From: an uncultured Muribaculaceae bacterium | GTDB taxonomy: Bacteria > Bacteroidota > Bacteroidia > Bacteroidales > Muribaculaceae | DNA length: 9,672 nt | Assembly: GCA_947644475.1 (NCBI GenBank) | Contig: CANRZQ010000091.1 | Location: forward strand, 1 to 9,672 | Direction of reading: 5' to 3' | Part shown: in pieces, positions 1 to 6,966 of the stretch | Layout of the letters: every line of letters starts with the position of its first letter | Numbering within the stretch: the stretch's first letter is position 1 | Notes under the pieces: model-generated | What the model was told of the DNA's origin: nothing | The model's input: the letters and a program-made list of their open reading frames with translations, nothing else | The model's database searches: none | Program-made: the position numbers and the translations under genes

Positions 1-1396
1 CTGGTATGCCCTCACCGACGCTTTCCTTGGCAGCGGCCTCGACCGCTGGTTTACCGACCATCTTAACTATATTCCTGTGTTCGACGAACTTGGCATCTCG
101 CCCTTCTACGAAGGCATGCCGGCGTCGGCCAAGTTCTCGGCTGTGGGATTCATGATTTTTGGCTGCGGCGTAGAGATGGCCGGCATCACCGTGAGCCGCG
201 GTATCGTAAAATGGTTCAAGGGCCGCGAGATGGCGCTTGCAATGGGCTCGGAGATGGCGCTGGCTCGTCTTGGCGTGGCCACTTGCATGATTTTCTCCCC
301 GATGTTTGCCAACCTCGGCGGCGAGGTGAGCGTGTCGCGCTCGGTGGCTTTCGGCGTCGTGCTTCTGCTTATCGCGCTGATTATGTTCATCGTTTATTTC
401 TTCATGGACAAGAAACTCGACGCCTCGGGCGTGGAGGAGGAAAAGGACGAGCCGTTCCAGTTGCGCGACCTCGGCAAAATCCTCACCAGCAGCGGTTTCT
501 GGCTTGTGGCGTTGCTCTGCGTGCTTTACTATTCGGCTATCTTCCCCTTCCAGAAATATGCCGTGAACATGCTTCAATGCAACCTTACGCTCACCGAGCC
601 GGGAGCAGAGTCGTTCTGGGCTTCTGATGCCGTAACGGTGATTCAATATGTGATAATGCTCGTTGTGGCCGGCGCGGCTTTCGCGGGCAATTTCTCGAAA
701 AACAAGGCTGCCAAGGGCGCGCTTTTTGCCCTTGCCATTGTGGCTCTCGTGGGCTACTGCTTCTTTGGCTACATGCGCCAGTCGGCAGCGGCTATCTTCG
801 CCGTGTTCCCCCTCCTGGCCGTGGGCATCACTCCTATCCTCGGCAAATATGTCGACTATAAGGGCAAGGCTGCCTCGATGCTCATCGTGGGTGCGCTTCT
901 GCTCATCGCCTGCCACCTTACGTTTGCATTTGTGCTTCCGCAACTCAAAGGCAACGACCTCGGCGGCGTGATTGTGGCCTACCTCACTATTCTTGTGCTT
1001 GGCGCATCATTCTCGCTTGTGCCCGCATCGCTGTGGCCGAGCGTGCCCAAATTAGTCGACTCGAAGATTATCGGTTCGGCCTACGCGCTTATCTTCTGGA
1101 TTCAGAACATTGGCCTGTGGCTGTTCCCTCTCCTTATCGGCAAGGTGCTCGACAGCACCAACCCGCAGGTTGTCGACGCCGTGGCCGCCGGCACCATGAG
1201 CGCCGAGGAAGCCGCCGTAAGTTACAATTACACCGCTCCGCTTGTCATGCTTGCCTGCCTTGGGCTTGCCGCGCTGATAATCGGCTTTATCCTCAAAGTA
1301 ATCGACCGCAAGCAGGGTCTTGGTCTCGAAGAACCCAATATCAAGGAGCCTCAGGCCGAAGTGCTTGCATCCGAGATTGAAGCCGCAGAAGAATAA
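1..1396 (+). CDS. MFS transporter, 5'-truncated by the window edge
   Basis: This is an inner-membrane secondary carrier of the major facilitator superfamily; the substrate cannot be told from sequence. The frame is open to base 2 without a stop, so the GTG at 77 is an internal valine and the real start lies outside the window; 464 residues are visible. Hydrophobic segments run throughout. An MFS motif-A-like loop (GKYVDYKGKAASML) lies at about 842-883, and the segment around 1050-1160 (VPKLVDSKIIGSAYAL, then QNIGLWLFPLLIG) matches the late helices of Bacteroidota carriers related to MFSD1 (family resemblance from memory). The charged stretch EEEKDEPFQLRDLGK at about 434-478 is the central cytoplasmic loop. 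A segment at about 590-784 adds two hydrophobic stretches before the motif-A loop, more than a 12-helix carrier needs. The stop is 24 bp before the next gene, so the two are probably co-transcribed. Confidence 0.88.
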   Translation, partial: WYALTDAFLGSGLDRWFTDHLNYIPVFDELGISPFYEGMPASAKFSAVGFMIFGCGVEMAGITVSRGIVKWFKGREMALAMGSEMALARLGVATCMIFSPMFANLGGEVSVSRSVAFGVVLLLIALIMFIVYFFMDKKLDASGVEEEKDEPFQLRDLGKILTSSGFWLVALLCVLYYSAIFPFQKYAVNMLQCNLTLTEPGAESFWASDAVTVIQYVIMLVVAGAAFAGNFSKNKAAKGALFALAIVALVGYCFFGYMRQSAAAIFAVFPLLAVGITPILGKYVDYKGKAASMLIVGALLLIACHLTFAFVLPQLKGNDLGGVIVAYLTILVLGASFSLVPASLWPSVPKLVDSKIIGSAYALIFWIQNIGLWLFPLLIGKVLDSTNPQVVDAVAAGTMSAEEAAVSYNYTAPLVMLACLGLAALIIGFILKVIDRKQGLGLEEPNIKEPQAEVLASEIEAAEE

Positions 1397-1420
1397 TATA
1401 CTATACTCTGAACAACACTT

Positions 1421-3655
1421 ATGAGATTCCTGTCCACTATCCTGATTTCAATGTCGGCCGCCACGGCCATCGCGCAAGTAATTAATCTTCCGGAGGCTCC
1501 TGCCCGCTCAGGCCTTTTGTCGGTCCACCAGAGCACGGTGCGCCCTGCGCTCGCTCCGCAAAGCCGTGGAGCAGAGCCGCTCACTGCGCTCAGCGAGAGT
1601 TTCGAAGGCGCCAACGGCACGAGCAAAACCTGGCTGCCCGACGGCTGGGAGCGCATCCGTACCGACGCTGCCATGTCGGCAGTAGAAGGCTGGGTGGCCG
1701 GTCCGCGCTACACGGGAGCCCCGGCCCCGTCCGACGGCGATTACTATATGACCATGCTCTATCCTATGGGCACGCCCAAGGATGAATGGCTCGTGACGCC
1801 GGCCGTCGCAATCAAGGAAGGAATGGAATTGACCTTCGACACATGGTTCTCGCCGGCATATTTCTTTATTCTCGACCGCGACCATTACGACGGCACCACC
1901 GGGCAGTTCATCAAGCGCGAGGTGGCATCGTCGTTCCAGATATGGGTGCAGCCCGAAGGCGGGGAATGGACTATGGTGAAGGACTTTGTCGACGACTATA
2001 TGGAAATGTCGTACGACGACATGGCCATGTCGGAATCTACAAGCATGTTCAGCCGCACTATTCCGCTCGCCGACTACGCAGGCCGCACCGTGCGTGTCGG
2101 CTTCCGCTATAAGGCCGACGACGGCAATATTATCTTCCTCGACAATGTGAGGATAGAGTATCCGCTGCTTCCTGTTTTCTATCAGGCTCCGCTCAGCACG
2201 CTGTATTTTGGCTTTTCGTCGACAATGTGGTCGGCCTCGCCTTACGATGTGGCTCTCTATCCGGTGTTTTCTCCCGTGACGTGGACCAATCTTACCGGGG
2301 TGGACAACGCCACCTACACATGGCGATATGCCGATCCGGTGACAGGCGCAGAGTCAAACACCAATGACACCGACCTTACAGTGGAATACAGCACATTCTA
2401 CCAGCCCGATGCCACTGCCTACACCAACTACTATTCGGCTCCCGTGCTCGAAGGCGAGGCCGAGGGCTACACCGCGGCTTGGTATCAGGAGCCAATAAGG
2501 GCCATGCAGATGGGCGGCGACGCCACTTTGCAAGGGAAAAATTCGTCGACAGGCGAGATTGTCAACGTTACATACGGCCTCATACCCTTTAACCTCGGCA
2601 CCGACGGCATCGATATATCCGTGGCTCCGGCCTACGACTATGGCGAGACGAGCGTGCCTATTTTCGGATATAGCGACCGTACACGCCAATGGTGGACCGA
2701 GAACTCCCTCGCAGATGCCGCGGCCGATGGCGACTATGCCGAAGCCGTTGCCTACCTCAACTATTTTGAGGCTCCATCGGCGCCGCTCGTGGTAAACGGG
2801 CTTTGGACACTTGCCAAAGGCCAAATCACCGACGAGGCCGAGTTTGTGGCCGAGATTTACGCCGTGAACGGCGGAGTGCAGGCCGCAACGCCTGTGGCAC
2901 GCGCTGTGTGCCGTGGCTCCGAAGCCGAGAAAATAGAAGGCGGTACTCAACTTTACCTCACCATTCCGTTTAAATTCGACAGCCCGGCAGTGCTTTCCGA
3001 TACCGAGGCCGAGGCTTACCATATAATGATTTCGGGCTACAACGACCCGGCTAACGTGACTTGGTTTGCCCCGCTGCACTCGATGTTCCCGCGTATCGAC
3101 GGCGTGTCGCTCGGCAACGTGCGCCGCCACACCGTAGCCGCCGGTGCGGAAACATACGATATAGTGCCGCTCGGACAGTTCTACGGCGACTATGGCCTGC
3201 TCAATGTGTCGTTCGCCATATGTCTCGATGCCTTCTATCCCTGGCTCAAAGCCGAGAATACGGAGATTGAGATTGACAACGCCTCGCCCGCGGCAGTGAG
3301 CCTCGACTCGTATTACGATGCCTCGGCTCTCGTGATTGCGCAGCCCGACGGATCGGCACTTCCCTCTTGGCTGTCGGCCACTGTGTCAGGACGCTATGAC
3401 AAGGCAGCCGTCACGTTTACGGCATCTACCGATGCTCCGGCCGAGGCTGTTGTAAAAGTCGGCGCGCCTGGCGTAACTGAACTGATAAAGGTCAAGGCCA
3501 CGGCTGCCGGTATCGCCGACGCCTCCACATCGGCGGTGTCGCCCGTTACCTCGATATTCACCCCGGCCGGCATTGCCGTAGAAAGCGCCGACGCCCCGGG
3601 CATCTATATTTTGCGTCACGCCGACGGCTCAGTGTCGAAAATCATGCGCAAGTAA
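1421..3655 (+). CDS. Secreted choice-of-anchor-J-like protein with C-terminal sorting-like tail
   Basis: A 744-residue exported protein. Residues 1-18 form a signal peptide (MRFLSTILIS, then AIA before Q19) with no lipobox cysteine. Residues about 58-247 form a cleaved-adhesin / choice-of-anchor-J-like beta-sandwich: ESFEG near the start, WLPDGW at 71-76, DEWLVTP at 121-127, then VRVGFRY and a closing FLDNVRIE. The middle (about 250-600) is beta-rich and unrecognised. Residues about 615-696 resemble an Ig- or BACON-like domain (SLDSYYDAS, then LPSWLSATV); this is weaker. The last ~34 residues (APGIYIL, then SVSKIMRK) resemble a Bacteroidota C-terminal sorting tail. Such domains usually belong to cell-surface adhesins or to non-catalytic modules of surface enzymes; no catalytic motif is seen. 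The ATG at 1421 is chosen because the signal peptide begins there. It follows the MFS gene by 24 bp and is paralogous in its N-terminal domain to the next gene. Confidence 0.85.
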   Translation: MRFLSTILISMSAATAIAQVINLPEAPARSGLLSVHQSTVRPALAPQSRGAEPLTALSESFEGANGTSKTWLPDGWERIRTDAAMSAVEGWVAGPRYTGAPAPSDGDYYMTMLYPMGTPKDEWLVTPAVAIKEGMELTFDTWFSPAYFFILDRDHYDGTTGQFIKREVASSFQIWVQPEGGEWTMVKDFVDDYMEMSYDDMAMSESTSMFSRTIPLADYAGRTVRVGFRYKADDGNIIFLDNVRIEYPLLPVFYQAPLSTLYFGFSSTMWSASPYDVALYPVFSPVTWTNLTGVDNATYTWRYADPVTGAESNTNDTDLTVEYSTFYQPDATAYTNYYSAPVLEGEAEGYTAAWYQEPIRAMQMGGDATLQGKNSSTGEIVNVTYGLIPFNLGTDGIDISVAPAYDYGETSVPIFGYSDRTRQWWTENSLADAAADGDYAEAVAYLNYFEAPSAPLVVNGLWTLAKGQITDEAEFVAEIYAVNGGVQAATPVARAVCRGSEAEKIEGGTQLYLTIPFKFDSPAVLSDTEAEAYHIMISGYNDPANVTWFAPLHSMFPRIDGVSLGNVRRHTVAAGAETYDIVPLGQFYGDYGLLNVSFAICLDAFYPWLKAENTEIEIDNASPAAVSLDSYYDASALVIAQPDGSALPSWLSATVSGRYDKAAVTFTASTDAPAEAVVKVGAPGVTELIKVKATAAGIADASTSAVSPVTSIFTPAGIAVESADAPGIYILRHADGSVSKIMRK

Positions 3656-3676
3656 CCCACCATAGCCATCATTATA

Positions 3677-5662
3677 ATGAAAAGAACCATCCTGCCGCTT
3701 ATCGCCATGCTTGCGGCCTCATCGGCCATTGCATCCGCGCCGGCAAAAACAGCCTCTCGTGTGCCCGACATCGAGCCTGTAACATTTTATGAAGGGTTCG
3801 AGGACTATGACACATCCATGGGGCTGAACTGGATTCCCGACGGGTGGTCGAAAGTGTGCACCGACGCCCACAATCCCACGCCGGAAATGCTCGCCCGAAA
3901 TGTGAACAACACATGGTATGTCTACGAATCGTCGGAATTCATGCAGGAAATGACTCCCGACGGCTGGAACGAGGCTTTTATCCATTTCGGATTCACCGAC
4001 GACGAGCGCGGAAGTTCGAACGCCGCCCAGGACGAATGGCTCATCACCCCCGAAATATCGCTTGGAGCCAATGAGGAACTGTCGTTCTATCTCCAATGCG
4101 ACTATTCCACCGTGTACGAGTGGGACTGGAACAAATCTTGTTTCAAGGACCGTTCCGACATAAAGAATACTCTCAAAGTGATGGTTACCACCGACGGCGG
4201 CGACTCCTGGGAAGAAGCCTGGGATCTCGAGGCCGACGAGGTGCGCCGCCATCCCGACGCTGTGTGCTTCAATCAGTACGGCAACCTGCAATACCATCAG
4301 TTTGCCACATCGCTTGCCGCTTTTGCAGGCAAGAACGTGCGCATCGGGTTCCGGTATGTGCGTCAAAGCGGCGACGGCATCGGCAACTCGATGATGCTCG
4401 ACGGTGTCACCGTCAAGCCCGCAAAAGCCGTGGAAGGCCCCAGCCGTGAAGGATGGACTCTGCTCGGCACCGGCTCCATGGCCGACGGATGGGTGCTCCC
4501 CGCTCTCACTGTCACCCCCTCGGAATTCTACAATCCGCAAGACTACATCTTCCCCGTCGACATCTACGAGAAGGACGGCCAGCCCGGCATGTTCCTGCTC
4601 GCATCGCCCTGGACTTCCGACAGGTTCCCGTTTATCCACCTCAATGGCAACACCACCGAGTCCTATGACATAGTGGTCGACGCCACCGACCCCGACTTCG
4701 TTATTATCACTCCGCAGGTATCGGGCTTCGAGCACAAGAACCCCGGCTCAAAGGCCAACCGCTATGCCACGCCTTATTACATATCACACGCCGGAAAGCA
4801 ATATCTCGACGAAGGCAACTCAAAGCCCGACATCATCGCTTACGGCCATGCCGCCACCTACGACGCGAAAACAGGGATAATCAACATCCCCGGCCCGAAA
4901 TACGGACATACAGCATCTGATGTGGCATATATCCCGTCGGGATTCGGCGACGCTTACTATCCCTCGGTGATATACCTGCCCACGGGCAACACACCCGAGC
5001 CCGTATGGAACGCGCTGGGCAAGGCCACATTTACCGACGGATTCCTTTTCCCCGGTTTTGTGGGCGACCCCGCAGGCAACGAATGGGAGGTGGAGATAGA
5101 GCAACGCGCCGGCCAGCCGGGCATGTACCGCATCATCGACCCTTACACAAGCAGTGTGTCGCCGATGGCAATGTACAACAACAATAAGCATTCCGCTAAG
5201 ATCATAATCGATGCCACCGACCCCGAACTCGTAATCATGGAGCCGCAATACTCCGGATTCTCGGGCATGAACAACGGCACATACTGGAACTACTACATCG
5301 GCAACGATGCCGGCGTGCTTGCATTCTCCGGAGGCTACCTCAAAGACCAGATCAAGCAAATGCTCGCCGAAGAGCGTAAAGACAAACTGGCCGACGGCGT
5401 TATCACCTTCCGCGAGCCTATGTTTGGCTCCAACAATTACGGCGGCTTCGGCTACAAGTGGGACGACGACAATGGCCAGACGGTCACCTATCACGCCACG
5501 CTCGTCCTTCCCGCCGCGGCATCCATCGGCTCGGCCACGGCCGATTCAGACGCACCCGAATCCTGGTACACCATTTCCGGCGTGCGCCTCGGCGCCGAAC
5601 CCTCGGCCCCCGGCCTCTACATCCGCGTAAAAGGCACCATCGCCGAAAAAATCATGAAATAA
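3677..5662 (+). CDS. Secreted choice-of-anchor-J-like protein with internal duplication and sorting-like tail
   Basis: A 661-residue exported protein. The signal peptide (MKRTILPLIA, then AIASA) is probably cut near residue 20-22. Residues about 38-248 form a choice-of-anchor-J-like domain parallel to the preceding protein: EGFEDYD, NWIPDGW, DEWLITP at 119-125, TTDGGDSW at 171-178, VRIGFRY and a closing MMLDGVTVK. Two copies of a ~170-residue module follow, at residues 260-435 and 444-611. Both carry W..LG near the start, GQPGM (301-305 and 479-483), DATDP (335-339 and 512-516), PQ.SGF (346-351 and 523-528) and a final LP. The module family is not one I can name; the function is unknown. The last ~33 residues (YTISGVRLG, then PGLYIRV and EKIMK) resemble a sorting tail. 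The start is 21 bp after the preceding stop, and a terminator follows at 5707, so this is likely the last gene of the unit. Confidence 0.85.
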   Translation: MKRTILPLIAMLAASSAIASAPAKTASRVPDIEPVTFYEGFEDYDTSMGLNWIPDGWSKVCTDAHNPTPEMLARNVNNTWYVYESSEFMQEMTPDGWNEAFIHFGFTDDERGSSNAAQDEWLITPEISLGANEELSFYLQCDYSTVYEWDWNKSCFKDRSDIKNTLKVMVTTDGGDSWEEAWDLEADEVRRHPDAVCFNQYGNLQYHQFATSLAAFAGKNVRIGFRYVRQSGDGIGNSMMLDGVTVKPAKAVEGPSREGWTLLGTGSMADGWVLPALTVTPSEFYNPQDYIFPVDIYEKDGQPGMFLLASPWTSDRFPFIHLNGNTTESYDIVVDATDPDFVIITPQVSGFEHKNPGSKANRYATPYYISHAGKQYLDEGNSKPDIIAYGHAATYDAKTGIINIPGPKYGHTASDVAYIPSGFGDAYYPSVIYLPTGNTPEPVWNALGKATFTDGFLFPGFVGDPAGNEWEVEIEQRAGQPGMYRIIDPYTSSVSPMAMYNNNKHSAKIIIDATDPELVIMEPQYSGFSGMNNGTYWNYYIGNDAGVLAFSGGYLKDQIKQMLAEERKDKLADGVITFREPMFGSNNYGGFGYKWDDDNGQTVTYHATLVLPAAASIGSATADSDAPESWYTISGVRLGAEPSAPGLYIRVKGTIAEKIMK

Positions 5663-5676
5663 CCGTATCAGCACAT

Positions 5677-5700
5677 AGGAACGCGAGCCTCCGGCTTGCG
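5677..5700 (+). repeat. Hairpin, copy A of a covarying post-gene hairpin family
   Basis: The stem CGCGAGCC (5682-5689) pairs with GGCTTGCG (5693-5700) through one G.U pair, with loop TCC. The flanking AGGAA at 5677-5681 has no partner on the 3' side. It begins 15 bp after the stop of the second adhesin-like gene. The 24-base unit aligns with 9005-9028 at 19 of 24 positions, and the differences preserve pairing. There is no T run, so by itself it is not a classical terminator. Confidence 0.7.
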
Positions 5701-5706
5701 AAAATA

Positions 5707-5735
5707 AAAAGCCAAGGGCATCGCCTTTGGCTTTT
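5707..5735. terminator. Bidirectional intrinsic terminator
   Basis: A 13-bp stem, AAAAGCCAAGGGC (5707-5719) with GCCTTTGGCTTTT (5723-5735), has one G.U pair and loop ATC. The T run on the plus side and the A-rich tract on the left (5701-5710) allow it to stop transcription from both directions. It sits between convergent genes: the plus-strand unit ending at 5662 and the minus-strand gene ending at 5743. Confidence 0.85.
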
Positions 5736-5742
5736 GTGGTTT

Positions 5743-6060
5743 CTATCTCCTGCCGAATCGGTGCCGTATATAATCACGATACACTAAATAGCAGTATATT
5801 GCGGCTAAAACGACAAACACAATGCCCAATATCCCTGCGCATCCGCGCATTATCATGACAGTCTGCCACGACAGGCTGTCTATCCATATGGCAGTGGCCA
5901 GAAGCAAAAGGATGAGCGCGGCTCCATCTGCAAATATAAGATATTTCCATATCCGGTATTTAGGCCGATTGAACCATGCGTTTATGCTGTTTCGCTCCTG
6001 AAAATATTTGCCCTGTCTCATTTTGACGAATGTTTCGGGATAAAAACGATATGGCGACAT
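5743..6060 (-). CDS. Small two-helix membrane protein, function unknown
   Basis: A 105-residue protein of no family I recognise. The first ~37 residues are polar and rich in K, R, Y and F (MSPYRFYPETFVKMRQGKYF). Two hydrophobic stretches follow, at about 38-60 (WKYLIF, then AALILLLLATAIWI) and 67-94 (TVMIMRG, then GIVFVVLAAIYCYLV). The positively charged ends, including a final RHRFGRR, suggest both termini are cytoplasmic. ATG at 6060 is the only start available: the 15 codons back to the upstream in-frame TGA contain no ATG, GTG or TTG. It lies 45 bp after the DJ-1 gene and in the same frame, so it is probably co-transcribed with it. Its base composition looks more AT-rich than the neighbouring genes (judged by eye). 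It ends at the bidirectional terminator. Confidence 0.62.
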   Translation of the reverse strand: MSPYRFYPETFVKMRQGKYFQERNSINAWFNRPKYRIWKYLIFADGAALILLLLATAIWIDSLSWQTVMIMRGCAGILGIVFVVLAAIYCYLVYRDYIRHRFGRR

Positions 6061-6105
6061 GCCCTTGCCGGGATCGTCGCCTTGATTGTTCTTATCGGTA
6101 TGGGG

Positions 6106-6687
6106 TCAGAAATAAAAATTCATTGTTTTCTTGTAGAAAAGCAGGCCCTGGCCTATTTCCTGGGCGAGGGGAGCGCCGAGTGTGTTGGCCACGATGGAGA
6201 GGGCGAAAGCCATGGAGGCAGCGGGGCCGTTGGCGGTGACGAGCGTAGGAAGGGCTATTACGGGGGTGTCGCGGAGGATGGCGCCGTGGGTGGAGCATAC
6301 GGCCTCGAATCCGGGATAGCAGGTGGCGTCCTTTTGTGCGAGCAGGCCAAGGGGGGCGAGCACCACGGCAGGAGAGGCGCATATGGCGGCTATCTTGCCG
6401 CCTTTGGCAGCATGGGCTTTCAAAGCGTCGCATAATGGGGCGCATGCGGCAAGATTGGTGGCTCCGGGCATGCCTCCGGGGAGTATGAGCCATTCGGCTT
6501 GCGAGAAGTCGATGTCGGAAATGCGTGTGTCGGCCACAACGGGGATGCCATGTGCTCCTGGCACTTGCAGAGAGTCTTCGATAGATACGGTGAGGACGTG
6601 CATTCCTGCTCGGCGCATGATGTCGACAGTGGTCAGGGCTTCGATTTCTTCAAAACCCGCGGCAAGAAAAATGTAGGAAGTTGTCAT
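6106..6687 (-). CDS. DJ-1/YajL (ThiJ/PfpI) family protein
   Basis: A 193-residue cytoplasmic protein of the DJ-1/YajL group. Members have been described as glyoxalase III-like, deglycase or redox-protective chaperone activities; which applies here is not decidable. The family's conserved parts are present: GFEEIEALTTVDIMRRAG near the start, with E16 matching human DJ-1 Glu18; LPGGMPGATNL at 69-79; the nucleophile elbow AAICASP with Cys103; and the YajL-like CYPGFE at 123-128. The C-terminus (GQGLLFYKK, then TMNFYF) is slightly longer than usual. The reading frame could start at 6792, but the family N-terminus begins at the ATG at 6687, and a perfect Bacteroidota -7 box at 6772-6779 lies inside the longer version, so 6687 is preferred. 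The gene diverges from the GH16 gene and is followed by the small membrane gene. Confidence 0.92.
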   Translation of the reverse strand: MTTSYIFLAAGFEEIEALTTVDIMRRAGMHVLTVSIEDSLQVPGAHGIPVVADTRISDIDFSQAEWLILPGGMPGATNLAACAPLCDALKAHAAKGGKIAAICASPAVVLAPLGLLAQKDATCYPGFEAVCSTHGAILRDTPVIALPTLVTANGPAASMAFALSIVANTLGAPLAQEIGQGLLFYKKTMNFYF

Positions 6688-6771
6688 AAAGGTTGGTTTT
6701 AGGTTAGAAAACGATGTTATGAGGGTGTGCCATCCAAATAGATCCGTCATGGCCGGGCTATGGACATACTG

Positions 6772-6779
6772 CAAAGATA
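6772..6779 (-). promoter_or_regulatory. Candidate -7 box for the DJ-1 gene
   Basis: Read on the minus strand this is TATCTTTG, a perfect TAnnTTTG, the -7 element of the Bacteroidota primary sigma factor. It would give a leader of about 75-80 bases before the ATG at 6687. No good TTTG is found at the expected -33 distance. A second minus-strand match, TATTTTTG, lies at 6836-6843 and could be an alternative. Confidence 0.5.
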
Positions 6780-6832
6780 ACACATAAATCAATTATTTGT
6801 TCGCTCTATAACAATTATTTTTTAATTTTTTT

Positions 6833-6856
6833 CTGCAAAAATATTTCGATTTGCAG
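6833..6856. promoter_or_regulatory. Inverted repeat, candidate operator
   Basis: CTGCAAA (6833-6839) and TTTGCAG (6850-6856) form a perfect 7-bp inverted repeat around a 10-base AT-rich spacer. It ends 7 bp before the candidate -33 element of the GH16 promoter and overlaps a possible minus-strand -7 box. A third CTGCAAA occurs at 6769-6775. The position suits a regulator site, but CAAA/TTTG also occurs in every Bacteroidota promoter box, so part of the symmetry may come from that. Confidence 0.4.
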
Positions 6857-6863
6857 TTATGCC

Positions 6864-6895
6864 ATTGTCATATTGGTATTTTTTGTGTATTTTTG
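6864..6895 (+). promoter_or_regulatory. Candidate promoter of the GH16 gene
   Basis: TATTTTTG at 6888-6895 is a perfect TAnnTTTG -7 box. A -33-like ATTG at 6864-6867, one base off TTTG, lies 20 bases upstream, within the usual Bacteroidota spacing. Transcription would start near 6902 and give a leader of about 65 bases. The translation start has A-rich sequence upstream and no Shine-Dalgarno motif, as is usual in this phylum. Confidence 0.6.
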
Positions 6896-6966
6896 CCGAA
6901 ATATCCTTCCGGCCGGTGTCCCGGCCATATTCTTCTACCCATATCACAATCTTACCTTAAAGAATA

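Noticed and set aside
2354..3130. A 258-codon minus-strand open frame
   Set aside because: It is antisense to the first adhesin-like gene and shows the same compositional artefact, with no recognisable motif.
3719..4735. A 338-codon minus-strand open frame
   Set aside because: It lies wholly antisense to the second adhesin-like gene, which has a signal peptide and recognisable domain motifs. The translation is rich in V, G, H and E, as expected from the reverse of GC-rich Asp/Ala/Pro codons, and no start context or domain is seen.
6082..6435. A 117-codon plus-strand open frame rich in glycine
   Set aside because: It is antisense to the DJ-1 gene, whose catalytic motifs are intact; the glycine-rich translation is a shadow of Ala/Pro/Thr codons.
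6688..6792. N-terminal extension of the DJ-1 protein to 228 residues
   Set aside because: The extra 35 residues have no family match, and a -7 promoter box lies inside them; the family N-terminus fits the ATG at 6687.
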